DNA of 64,000 nucleotides from positions 154,252,875 to 154,316,874 of the forward strand of contig CP136062.1 in the NCBI GenBank assembly GCA_032622095.1, read 5' to 3'. Position numbers and translations under genes: made by a program. The DNA is from Siphonodentalium dalli (taxonomy: Eukaryota; Mollusca; Scaphopoda; Gadilida; Siphonodentaliidae). The notes beneath the pieces are model-generated. The model worked only from the letters and a program-made list of their open reading frames with translations. It had not been told where the DNA came from and did no database searches. This document shows positions 24,641 through 35,549 of this stretch, one piece after another (positions within the stretch are counted from its first letter, which is position 1; each line of letters starts with the position of its first letter).

Positions 24641-25275
24641 AATTCGGAAGTTACCAGGCTTTTACCAACTCAAGGTGTGACTTTCATTGGTTGACTCTAA
24701 GACACTGTGGTAAAATTATGCAAGTCTCATAATACACAGATATTGCGTTGCTAAAGTCAGAATTTACCCTGGTGTGCTCAGGTATAAGTACTAGTAGAAT
24801 TAATGTAAGCTTTATATTACTTTGGTCTAATCATCGTGAATTTCCGCTCACTCCCCCCAGTAAACCCATGTAAACCGTGATTTCCGCTCACTCCCCCCAG
24901 TAAACCCATGTAAACCGTGATTTCCGCTCACTCCCCCCAGTAAACCCATGTAAACCGTGATTTCCGCTCACTCCCCCCAGTAAACCCATGTAAACCGTGA
25001 TTTCCGCTCACTCCCCCCCCCCCGTAAACCCATGTAAACCGTGATTTACACTAGTTTAACTGGTGTTTTACCAGCGTGTTTTTGAAACACCCAAGTAGCA
25101 TCAATGTAAGCCACACAATACTTGGGTATTATCATGGTGAATTCTCAGTTCATCCCAGTAATCACAAAAGCTGGATTTACACTGGTTTATATTGGTTTTA
25201 CCAGAGTGTTTTAGATACACCCAAAAGTAGAATCAAAGTAAAGCCTCACATTACTTTGGCATTATCATAGTGAAT
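24641..25275. repeat. Repeat cluster with a five-copy 40-bp array
   Basis: The core, at about 24837-25044, is five near-identical 40-bp units containing GTGATTTCCGCTCACTCCCC and GTAAACCCATGTAAACC; the last has a longer C run. It sits between three diverged units of about 110-130 bp that contain GTAAGC.TTATATTACTTTGG-like and ACACCCAAGTAG-like text. Confidence 0.85.
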
Positions 25276-25905
25276 TTAAAGACGGCTGCTGGCTGCCATG
25301 TTTTTTTTAACAAATTTCAGAAAAAATAGATGGCTCCCGTCTAGAGGTCACCCCAAGATCCATGTAAGTTTGGTGATGATCAGTTGAGGGATGTGAGCTG
25401 TAGGGTGTGCCGAAGGATTTAGTCATGCAAAGAGTAAAATCCAAGATGGATGCTGGGCCATGTTTTAAAAAAGAATTTCGGGGGGAAATCGATGGCTCCC
25501 ATCCAGAAGTCACCTCGAAGATCCATTCGAAATTAGGCGATGACCGGATGAGGGATATGCCCTGTAGGGTGAGCCAAATGAGTTAGTCATGCAAAGAGTA
25601 AAATCCAAGATGGCTGTGGCGGCCTTTTTTTCATCGAAATTCACTAAATTTGATAGCTCCCATCTAGAGGTGATCCCAAACATGCCTGTAAATTTTCAAA
25701 ACATTTCTCCAATAAAAAAATGAGGGCTTCAGAGTGTGCCGATGGATTCAAATTTGAAGTTAAAAATGGCTGCTGTCGGCCATGTTTTTTAACTCATTTC
25801 GGAAAAAAATGATGGCTCCCATCTAGATGTCAGCCCGAAAATCCATATGAAGTTTGGTGATGATCAGATGAGGGATGCGGCCTATAGGGTGAGCCAAATG
25901 ATAGT
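25276..25905. repeat. Four diverged tandem units of about 150-170 bp
   Basis: Each unit carries GATGGCTCCCATCTAGA, a GTCA-CCC-AAGATCCAT segment, GATGATCAG, ATGAGGGATG, TAGGGTG-GCC and AAAATGGCTGC, with starts near 25290, 25455, 25620 and 25780. The cluster ends in a (GCAC)n run at 25917-25935. Confidence 0.8.
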
Positions 25906-26067
25906 GTTGACGGGTGGACGCACGCACGCACGCACGGACAACGGACACCAACCCACGGCAATAGCTCAAACTTTACAAAGTAAAGTTGACCTAAAAAAGG
26001 GTGTTGTCATTTCGCTCTGCAAATAACCACTATTAACCAGATAGCCATCGATACCATAAATTGTACG

Positions 26068-26480
26068 ACAAAAACATCTGGCGGTGGTCAGCCGAGGGTC
26101 AACAGGGCCCAATTTTCGGTAAGGCGAGTAGGAATCGTGATTATGTGGGCATATATATAGCGACAACTTATGCCACTAAATACTCTAATTATACGAAATT
26201 TCCTTGAACATTGAGTGATTTCTTATTTGCCATTCCCCTGGATATCTGGAGGTGGTCAACCAAGGGTCAACTGAACCCAATGTTCAGGAAGGCGGGTAGG
26301 AATCGTGATTGTGTGAGCATATAGCGACAGCTTGTGCCACTAACGACTCTAATTATACGAAATTTCCTTGAAAATTGAGCGATTTCTTATTTGCCATCCA
26401 CCAGGATATATGCAGGTGGTCAACCGAGGGTCAACTGGGCATAATTACACGGAAGGCGGCTAGGAATCATCATTATATGG
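26068..26480. repeat. About 2.5 tandem copies of a 174-bp unit
   Basis: Repeated text includes GGTGGTCAACCGAGGGTCAA, AGGAATCGTGATTATGTG, CTCTAATTATACGAAATTTC and GATTTCTTATTTGCCAT. Only moderately diverged. Confidence 0.85.
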
Positions 26481-26934
26481 GCGTATTGTGATATGACAGG
26501 TTTTATTTTCTTTAAAATACTATCGGGTGGCAAATAGCGCATATGGGTAGATCGCTATTTTTTCATCCGAATAGACCTGTCTTCCCTTTTGTTTTGCTCC
26601 CGATGATAGAATGGTGAGGTCATATTATACGAAACGTTAACTATTTTATGCGTTCTCTGGCTAATTTCACTCAATGTAACTGGTTCAAAACACAGGAAAA
26701 AACTTTTTTTTCAGGATTTACGACCTGACCTGACTGAGTTGATCTCCATGTGATAAGGGTGGTCGTCAAACTCTACTCGGATGTTTAGTGAAAAGTACAT
26801 TTCATCATTTCGGGGTTCTGACTATAAATCACTTGATAAGTGAGTTTGCTTATAAAACCGAATACAAAACTCTAAAAACAAAATCTACTTTACAATTGTT
26901 TGCGTTATTCCGTTTGTGTACTATACAACTGTTA

Positions 26935-27128
26935 AGCTGATTGATTGATTGGGGTCTAATGTCGCTTTCAGCAACTAAGGCCACATCACGACATTGTCAG
27001 TTTTATTGGTGGAGGAAATCCGCACATATACGGCTAATCTAACAGTGATTTCAATGGCTGATAAACTCGTCGACCATGCATGTGCGGCAAACCACCGACC
27101 ATCGGCGAGTAATTGGCAACTACAACCG
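26935..27128 (-). mobile_element. SINE copy, body and tail, minus strand
   Basis: Read on the minus strand it gives GTTGCCAATTACTCGCCGAT, GATTTCAATGG-type inverse text, GTGCGGATTTCCTCCACCAA, GTTGCTGAAAGCGACATTAG and a TCAATCAATCA tail ending near 26938. It joins the 5' part seen at 14901-15110 to the 3' part at 18655-18875. The tRNA-like head is missing. Confidence 0.8.
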
Positions 27129-28360
27129 TTAAGAACACAGGACTAATTGTTATAGGGGACTAAAACAATATTATGTCGGCATTATCTTATCTAGTTATGG
27201 AGCCGATAAATTATTATAAAAACTTGTACCTATATATTATACCCCACTTATAATAATATTAGATTTAGGCAATCTACCTTATGCAAAGTACTCATGACAC
27301 CGTGTTGAACCTGTTTCAGGGTTCAATTGGACAATTTACTTCATTAAAACTCGATGCCGTGGACAGCATTCATGGGAAGATTGTCGGGCAGATTGAAAAT
27401 TCAAATATGAGCCAGTTTGAGCGAAGGTTTGATTGAGTAAGTTATATTTGGCGGCGAAATGTGGAGTCGAAATGATACCTGTAAAATAGATTTTCCTAAC
27501 TTATTCTTTTATATTTTTAAGTGGCGATATATATATATATTTAATTAATAATAAAGGCATGACCAGACTTAGTTATCATTGTCACGGAACCTCGTCGGCA
27601 TAATATGGCTTTAGGGTACGTTCATAGACTGGCAAGTTTGCACGGTATGGTTTGCACGCATTTCGTCGTAGAAAACGATATGGCGCCAGAATATGAACGG
27701 AAACTCACATATAAAATGCATCTGTACCATGCACACCTAACTACATGCAAAGTAAAATCCCTGTAGTTCCACCTGTAGCCATGCTACCGGAATTTGCTTG
27801 TAAATAGCGTGTAATTATATCGCAAGAGTCAACAATACAGGTATTTGCAGGCAAATGTCAGTAGCGCCGTTACAAGAGGAACTACAGAAATTTACTTCTC
27901 ATGTCGTTCGCTTTAGTAAAGATGCATATTATATGCACGTTTACTTTCATATATAGTATGGCACCATGTGGTTTCCTATGATGAAATGCCTGCAAAAACA
28001 TACCGTTACCCCATGCATGTGAGCGATAGGCGTACTACACAAGCAGACTAACGCAAAATGTAAACATGAGCCTGAACCCAGACATCAAACCATAGTTTAT
28101 ATCATACTGACTACATCTGGCTCTGGACGAATATACCTGAAAATACCAGAATAAAATATCAATAAATGTGATGATGGTTTGCAGAGATGTCCTGGTCAAA
28201 GAATATTGTTGTTGAATGTTGTTGTTTATCAGGCCCAGTACATCTACTGAACGGGAAAAGTACTATGTAGAATATTTTGTTGATGTCGTATCAGGTAAGT
28301 AGACACCTTTCGCATAATGAACTACGACATCTAATAATTACTACGTCACTAGAATGTATG
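27129..28360. other. Intergenic, no gene recognised
   Basis: AT-rich sequence with a short (TA)n run near 27528-27540. No domain-like open frame and no repeat partner was identified. Confidence 0.4.
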
Positions 28361-28796
28361 TTATTCCACACCCATTGACGTGAGGCAAATGTATTCAACG
28401 GAATCCCAGCCATTGAATACATAGTAGTGTATACCTCTAGTGGAATACAAGACGGAACTATTCTTGTTGACGTTGTCGCCAAGAAAGATGAAGTACATTA
28501 CGTTGATCATCCGCTTCCGGTGATCTCCCAATAATTACTGGAATATTTGTCAGACTTAAATCACAATATGGGGGCTATAGTAACAATGGATGTGACATAC
28601 ATGGATTGAACTTATCTGACTGAACGGTGTAGAATAAATACAGAACACAACTTGCATCATAATCTCGAATCTTTTATCGAACTCGTTGCGGACGTCGCAA
28701 AGTTATATTTCGCTCGAGCTACGCCATTCGCAACTCATTCGATAAAAGATTCTCGATTAAGATGCGCGTTGTGTTCTGTCTATTTATATCTATTCG
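28361..28796. repeat. Duplicated hairpin module, copy 1
   Basis: Matches 29219-29676 in direct orientation (TTCCACACCCATTGACGTGA, TTGACGTTGTCGCCAAGAAA). Its 3' part, 28635-28786, is a 152-bp fold-back element. TAAATACAGAACACAACTTG at its left end pairs with CGCGTTGTGTTCTGTCTATT near its right end, and the stem extends over about 55 bp through CTCGAATCTTTTATCGAAC. No coding capacity is seen. Confidence 0.85.
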
Positions 28797-29218
28797 TTGT
28801 CGGTTATACCTATCCGTTGTTACAGTTACGACTTATTATTTTCAACAAAACTCACAATTACATCATATAATAATAAGTTCGTTGGGGTTGATTCTGAGAT
28901 TTTGTCCTCAAAGACCCACTTAAATTTCGAACCCCCAGATTACATTAAATAAAATATATGCCATATTGTATACCATTTGAAAGAGGAAGCTCCAAAACAT
29001 TATATTATCAACTTATCTGGTGTAAAAAAAACTCTGAACATGTTGTTATACTAGTTGGGGTACCGACGTGTTTCCTATGCTTAAGTTTCGTCTGGACTGT
29101 ACTGCAAATGCTATTATTTTCAATGGAAGGGGAATAACTCTATATCTTAGTTTGTATTCTGTTGCACATTCTTGGAGCGAAACGGAGAAAATGTTGCTAT
29201 GAATTCAGCTATTTTATA

Positions 29219-29676
29219 TTATTCCACACCCATTGACGTGAGTCACATGTATTCAACGGAATCCCAGCCATTGAAAACATATTAGTGTATACCTCTAGTT
29301 GAATACAAGCCGGAACTATTCTCGTTGACGTTGTCGCCAAGAAAGATGACGTACATTACGTCGATCGTCCGCTTCCGGTGATTCCCCTCATAAGTACTGG
29401 TTATTTGTCAGACTTAAATCACAATAAAGGTAGCTATAGTTACAATGAAGGTGACATTCATGGATTGAACTTATCTGACTGAATGGTGTATAATAAATAC
29501 AGAACACAACTTGCATCATAATCTCGAATCTTTTATCGAACTCGTTGCGGACGGCGCAAAGTTATATTTCGCTCGAGCTACGCTCTCGCGAAATATATCC
29601 TTGCGCAATCCGCAACTCATGCGATAAAAGATTCTCGATTAAGATGCGCGTTGTGTTCTGTCTATTTACTCTATGG
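29219..29676. repeat. Duplicated hairpin module, copy 2
   Basis: Second copy of 28361-28796. The fold-back (about 29494-29668) keeps a longer loop containing ACGCTCTCGCGAAATATATC and CTTGCGCAATCCGCAACTC. Copy 1 has lost that segment by a short internal deletion. Confidence 0.85.
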
Positions 29677-30340
29677 GCAACTTCTAAGGGGCAGACATTC
29701 CAAATGGTGATGACTTATAATAACTTAGTATTTTAGTCATTTATTATGTCATAGATTGTTATTAAAACCGATATCAAGGCACTATTTAAAAAAAATATGT
29801 GACTCGAAAATTAAATGGACCTTAACATGTGATCGCCATGTGGCCCTAATGTTTACCTTTTAGTGGTAATGAAATCGTTTACGTTTTACGTCATAGTTTG
29901 TCAAGTGTATATTGACCTAGTTCCCAATAATTCTTCCCATGAGATGTCGTTCAACATTAATATTCGTGTTGCATTGAAGACGTCTATAATATATACTTGC
30001 GTCATGACAGACCTATAGTTTGTGGACCCGTGTTGTAGCCCCGCCCATTGATTCCGTCGATGCGCGAACAGCGACTCCGACGACAAAGTAGTTTGCTGTC
30101 ATCAAAACAACATTGTGATCCATTGTTAGTTACAATATTCTTATTGACAAATATTCTGCATCCCGCATTCGCGGTCGAAGTCAAACATATCGGTTTGAAT
30201 TGGAAGCAGTCTGTGTTATTATAGCATATATACTCAGTCATATACTGGACTACTGAGTGTATCTATCATAGTCTCGTCGAAATATCTGTTCCTGGAATCG
30301 CTTTAATTTGACACGGTTGTCGGGTAATTGCTAATTGTGA
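29677..30340. other. Intergenic upstream of the PAN-like exon
   Basis: No recognisable coding or repeat feature. A small hairpin (ACTCAGTCATATACTGGACT then ACTGAGTGTAT) lies at about 30230-30260. Confidence 0.4.
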
Positions 30341-30342
30341 GT

Positions 30343-30432
30343 TCTGATTGGCGCTAAACTGACGTTGAATCAAGCGGTTCGGGAAATAGAAATACTACAA
30401 ATAATCAGACCCACTTTTTATATCTGGGTCTG
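30343..30432 (+). promoter_or_regulatory. CCAAT/TATA promoter-like block upstream of PAN-like exon
   Basis: GATTGGCG (inverted CCAAT box) lies at 30346-30353, and TTTTTATAT lies 69 bp later at 30415-30423. The latter is framed by the inverted pair CAGACCCA/TGGGTCTG (30406-30432). The downstream ATG is at 30512, about 90 bp on. The same arrangement with near-identical spacing occurs at 59010-59104, which supports a shared ancestry. Promoter function is inferred from position and motif content only. Confidence 0.5.
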
Positions 30433-30511
30433 TAGTTAACTTAGGCTGAATCCGAAGCAGCCCAACATACCTTTAGATGGCTGGACGTATTTCAAACCAT
30501 AATCTGTAAAA

Positions 30512-30797
30512 ATGACATGGCTGCTTTTGTCAGCGTGGATTGGTGTCATCGTCTGGGTGTTAACGGAACGAAGTCATGGCATGAGTGTGCGTCAGTTTCG
30601 ATACACGTCTTCTGCCATCACTCCAGTGCTCTCACAGAAAGAACAATTATTGCTTGGCGTTTGTGAGAGCAAATGTGCCCTGCTCTGTTCTAGAATACCT
30701 TGGTGTCAGGTTATTCGCTACCAAGAAGCCACGGCGACGTGTGGACTAGCGTCGGGAAATCCCACAAAAGGATCCGGAAATGTGATGATCAAGTCAG
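30512..30797 (+). CDS. First exon of a secreted PAN/apple-like protein
   Basis: ATG at 30512 has a good context (AAAAATGA) and lies about 90 bp after a TATA-like block. The frame encodes a hydrophobic signal peptide (residues 1 to about 23), then a segment with cysteines at 51, 55, 59, 65 and 77, including CESKCALLC and IPWCQVIRYQ followed by TATCGLASG. This spacing, with aromatic and hydrophobic residues between, resembles the PAN/apple adhesion module of extracellular invertebrate proteins. The sequence AAGTCAG/GTGAGT gives a strong donor at 30798, so the exon would end after Ser95 plus one base (phase 1). The open frame read past the donor to 30841 is probably intron. Later exons were not found in the window. 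The family assignment is moderate and rests on the cysteine pattern only. Confidence 0.6.
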
Positions 30798-31650
30798 GTG
30801 AGTCGATACATTATTACGCCCTCTATAAATGTTTTATGTGAAGGTGTTTTTTTACTTGTCAATGGAGATATATGGGCGAAAAATGTTTAAAAGGGTACTT
30901 GGATATTTTGATACCCGGACCATATGATTAGAAAGATACTTAGTACTCGTTTCTATTTCAGAGGAAGCATCTGTGATTCTGTCATGATGTATAGTCACAT
31001 ATCGCTTTGCGGTTATTTCGGCGGGTGTCACCCGAGACATGCTTTGGTGAACGATGGCTTGTTAGCCACATGCTAAGAAGTGCGCTCCGGGTAATTGGAA
31101 ATGGAATTCGCGCGTTAACTCTTAGCGCACTGCACGTTATGTGTTTATATTGTTCTTTAACCTGCTTTGTTGCATTGTTATTTGAACATCTTTCATTTAT
31201 TTTCACGTGACATAAATCGGAATGTGATCTACTATTATATATACTCCATGGGAAATTGATGAAGGTATAATACATATAATTCGCACATGAACCCGTCGAG
31301 CTGTTTGATTATATCGACATTTAACATGTTATTTAATATCGTTTTTTGAACTTTCTCATTTAGTTATATGCGACAAATATCGGCATGTTATATTCTAAAT
31401 TGGGGTGGTAATTATTAACCAATCACACGTTACTCCTTCGTGCTGTTTGTAAATATTATCTTTTCATTTCTTTGTATGCCGAATATATCTGAGCTATGCA
31501 TAGAGATGTTATTAAGAACAGTTCGAACACTAACTCTCCACATTGGTTGTTTAACATACAATGTGGCCTTATTCTAAACATCATTTTTATTTCTGTGCAC
31601 TGAGAATATAACAGAATCCTATATGAATTGAAGAATGTTCAGAAATTAAC
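30798..31650. other. Putative intron or intergenic sequence
   Basis: Follows the phase-1 donor at 30798. No acceptor plus PAN-like continuation could be recognised. A near-palindrome GCGCTCCGGGTAA..GCGCGTTAACTC surrounds 31082-31125. Confidence 0.4.
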
Positions 31651-32230
31651 CCCCTCCTGGGACCATGTTTTAATTGATCCTCGTGGGGAGGGGCATATTT
31701 TAATTAGTCCTCATTGGACCATATTTTAATTGACCCTCATGGGACTGTATTTTATTTAACCCCAGTGGGACCGTAGTTTAATCAACACGGATGACACCAT
31801 AATTTAATTTCATAATTTAATATTAATTAACCCTCATAATGGGACCATATTTTAACTTCGAATAACACTCATGTTACCGTATTTTAATTGACCCCCATGG
31901 GTCCATATTTTTATTAACCCTCACGGAACCATATTTTAATTAACCCTGTTCAGTTATGGGACCATATTTTAATTAATCAATTAATCAAGGTACAATTTTA
32001 ATTAACAATCATGGGACTATATTTTTGTATTAACCCTCATTGGACCATATTTTAATTAACCCTCATGGGGCCATATTTTATATAACCCTCATGTGACAAT
32101 ATTTTAATTTACCCTCATCGGACCATATTTTAATTAACCCTGTATGGATGTGACCATATTTTAATTATCCCTCATGGAACCATACCTGAATTTTAAATAG
32201 CCCTCACGAGAGGCCATATTTTCAAAGTTG
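31650..32230. repeat. 26-bp minisatellite, about 20 degenerate copies
   Basis: The unit is close to GGACCATATTTTAATTAACC followed by CTCATG. Copies vary in length and sequence, and the array fades out after 32220. Confidence 0.9.
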
Positions 32231-32329
32231 AAATCAGGAGGGCATTACATGAGGCCATTCACAGATCATCATTACGCCCTCTTATGGTGTATATTGACAA
32301 GTATATCTGACCCTGTCGTATGAGGTGAT

Positions 32330-32680
32330 GGACTAAATATGATTAAAACATACTCGCTATTTGCGTAAGTGGGTGTACTAAATGTGATTAGAGAAACGTA
32401 CTCGGTGTTTGCGTACTTGAACTATGTAACGAAGATCGACTAGCTTGGCCTGATTATTATTCTGCATGCTACTTCATGAACTATCTGACCACGATTTCAA
32501 ATGAAATTAGAACATGTATTTGCGTACATGGGTGGACTAAATGTGATTTAGAAACGTAGTCGGTATTTGCGTACTTTAACCATGTAATTTTTTTATTTTA
32601 GCCTTATTATTATTCTGCATGTTATGTCATGCACTATTCATACCTCTATTTCAATAGAGATTAGAACAAATAACAAAGAA
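32330..32680. repeat. Two tandem copies of an approximately 180-bp unit
   Basis: Shared text includes CTAAATGTGATT, GAAACGTA-TCGGTATTTGCG, TACTT-AAC-ATGTAA and TTATTATTCTGCATG. Confidence 0.75.
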
Positions 32681-32689
32681 AAGATTCAT

Positions 32690-34100
32690 GCCAGCCGAAA
32701 ACAATTCAAATGCAAGAGAACAGAGAAACCGACAGTTTAGTGCATTTGCGCAAACTGGCAGTGCGTCAACATAATAACATGCCAATCATAAAGGCGTTCG
32801 TCACTTTTTTGGCAATGGGTGTGTTGTTAGTTATTGGTATATCAATGTAATGGCCGTTGCATGTTTGGCAATGGACATTTCAACAAATTGGAACGTATGC
32901 TCCCTTTGTGAACAAATATAATAAGTGACGTATATGGTGTTTAAATATTTGAAATTAATCTTTAGTTTGGCACGCCCGATTTTAAAAATGTTTTCATCCC
33001 CGTTAATTGCCAACAACAATGAAAACATGTGAGAACTGATGGAATTGCTTCTTTTTTCAGTGCATTTTTTCCTCGTAAAAATCCGGACCCACCCCATGAT
33101 ATCATGTTATAAAAGAACAATTAATTAATGTTTGGTAAATATTGAAACTATGAGCCCCTTTCTCTTCATTAATGCTTTATTTTGGTCCAGTTTATAAGCC
33201 TGAACATTTCAAATTATTATAGTTGTCATAATGTATCTTTAAACATGGATTTTGTAAAAACGTTACATGACATTGGAAAAATCTCCGATCAGCGCTCATA
33301 TCCACCCACCCACCCGGACCTTGTATCCAACGCCGTGTACCTCAGCTAGCTTTTTTCAGGAGCAGAAAAGGGGGAAGGGCGGCAATTTTTATCGCCGATT
33401 TCCACCAAACGTATACATAATCATCTCCATGATATGAGGAATATAATGGTGTGGTTTAAAGATGTCAAAAATGACGCCATTCGAGTCAGGGTGCATGGGT
33501 GGGAGAGGGGCACCAACATTTTATCAATATTTTATGTCCGATCTCCACCAATTTGATACACATTCTTCTCCATGATACAAGGAATCTAATTGTATGTTTA
33601 AAGACGCCAAATTGGCACTATGACATCAGCTAGTATAATATATATGAGAAGAACGGGCAAGGGTACCCGGCGTTTCCTGGTTAAAAGGTAGACAAAAATG
33701 TGCATACAAAGAAACATAGCAATTGGACGAATAGATAGTTATGTATTTTTATCAATGCCAACTATCAGCATTCAGCACCCATTTGTAATTTTGGTGCCCA
33801 TCCGCCGATCCCCAACTAACTGCGACGGAGCACGTCATTCGGTTCCTCGAATAACGGAGTCTGACAGAGATGTCTACATATAGTTTTTATATATAAATGG
33901 TCGACAATAAATATATAGTAATTTGGATAATTCCTCCCAAACACCATCCCTGTCCCGGACGGCACCAATGTGGTAACTTACCAGACTATTAGATAACTCA
34001 CACACACATATATATATAATTATATAACTTGTAAGTTATGTGGAATTCGGCGAAAAAAATGTATCTTTTTGTGCCATTGAGATATTGACTATGAAAAAAA
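32690..34100. other. Intergenic with an old repeat block at 33370-33630
   Basis: 33370-33630 contains two diverged copies of a unit with GATCTCCACCAA, CATTCTTCTCCATGATA and GGAATCTAAT, related to 3090-3600. CCACCCACCCACCC occurs near 33303. No gene is supported. Confidence 0.45.
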
Positions 34101-34109
34101 AGAAGATAT

Positions 34110-34660
34110 CAATGAAAACTTGGGCCGAGATGATTTCCACCAGTACAAAACCTTGGAACTTTTTGAACTTTTGACAGGGGTGAAGGAAAGGGCCTATCGG
34201 CCCTTTCGACCATCCCGGGGTTAGCCCCCCCCCCCCCCCAATCACATACTTTCATCTTTTGACAGGGAACCTTATAACGTCTGACGTGTGGAATATATTT
34301 CGTTGTTAATATTTTGCTGAATATTTTATTCATCAGTGGCCGAAGATCCCAGCTCAATATTACACTATTTAAGGGACTGTGTGCATGCTTTGTGTGCGAT
34401 TTTACTTTGCGCCACTTACAAATATGAAATTTCTCTGGGTAATTAATTCAATGTTTTTAAAGTCACTAAAAATCATGTAATTTCGAGCTGGGACCACCAC
34501 ATACTTCAAAGAAGATTATCGAGGAACAAATATAAACAAAGAAATATATTCCCTGCCTTAATTGTTTGTTCAATGTTATCAGCTGGTTATAAAGTTCCCT
34601 GTCAGAACATCAAAAAGTTCCCAGGTTTTGTACTGGTGGAATATGATATATACGGGTGTA
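34110..34660. repeat. Imperfect inverted repeat, about 0.55 kb
   Basis: TTCCACCAGTACAAAACCTT near 34135 is the inverse of AGGTTTTGTACTGGTGGAAT near 34623, and GATCCCAGCTC near 34346 is the inverse of GAGCTGGGACC near 34484. A C run (34227-34240) lies in the left arm. It is MITE-like and non-coding. Confidence 0.65.
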
Positions 34661-35330
34661 GCCAGAGTAGAGATTATCGGCACGATCTAATTGACCCATA
34701 ACTAAGTACGGGGTCCCAGCTGGCCACCATATCTTCATAGTTCATAGTGATATATGGGGTATTTTACTATATATTGTAGCTCAACATTATAGCACAAGAA
34801 AACCATAGTCAGAAATGGTAACGCCACCAAGATCATATTATTAGCCATAAATATAAATTATAATATAAAATATATTGGTTACATGAATGCACCGCCTCAG
34901 AATTCCGTTAAAACAACTAATCCTTCAAATTATTACAAAAAACTACGGCTGATTACTGCAGGTTTTTCATTCACCAAACCAGAAAGCTTCTAAATGCGGA
35001 GGAACGCGGTCATACTAGTTACATACTGCAACTATAAAGACATCCATCGAATACACACCCCACGAAAACCCGAAATGTGTTGTCCTGCGAGATATCCCAT
35101 CGCTATAGCACAATTTGACATGGCCAGATTAGCCTTTCTACAATATCCTAAAACAATAAAGCTTCTCAAATCATCGGCATAGTCAATAGAACTTTCACGA
35201 ACTTGGACATTCCAACTACATCTTTTACCGGCTCGGGGTCGCTGTACAACTTTAACGTGTCCCAAAATAACCGGAAAAAACAATTATCTATTTATAAAAT
35301 CCCCATAGCATAGGTCCACAGATTTCTAAA
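34380..35330. other. Segmental duplication, copy 1 (partner 37390-38850)
   Basis: Three collinear blocks match 37390-38850 in direct orientation: 34380-34680 (GATTATCGAGGAACAAA, AGAAATATATTCCCTGCCTT), 34780-34920 (CAGAAATGGTAACGC, CTCAGAATTCCGTTAAAA) and 35190-35330 (CTTTTACCGG, CCCAAAA). The intervening sequence has diverged or been inserted. Confidence 0.65.
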
Positions 35331-35549
35331 ATTTGCCCAACAGTATACACCGGTGGCGTTAACAAATAAAACTACCTCTCATATAGAGCCAGGACAATAA
35401 ATTTTGTACATGGTTTGTTTGTTTTGTGACATTATTAATTATTCTATCAGTTCTTAAATTGGAACCAAAGAGTAAAAAAAATGGTTTACCTCTCTCGGAA
35501 ATTGAGTCGGAATGAAATGTATCAATCGGACATGGCTCATTCGAGCTCA

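Noticed and set aside
24837-25044. CRISPR-like 40-bp repeats
   Set aside because: Whole units are identical with no variable spacers; a plain tandem repeat.
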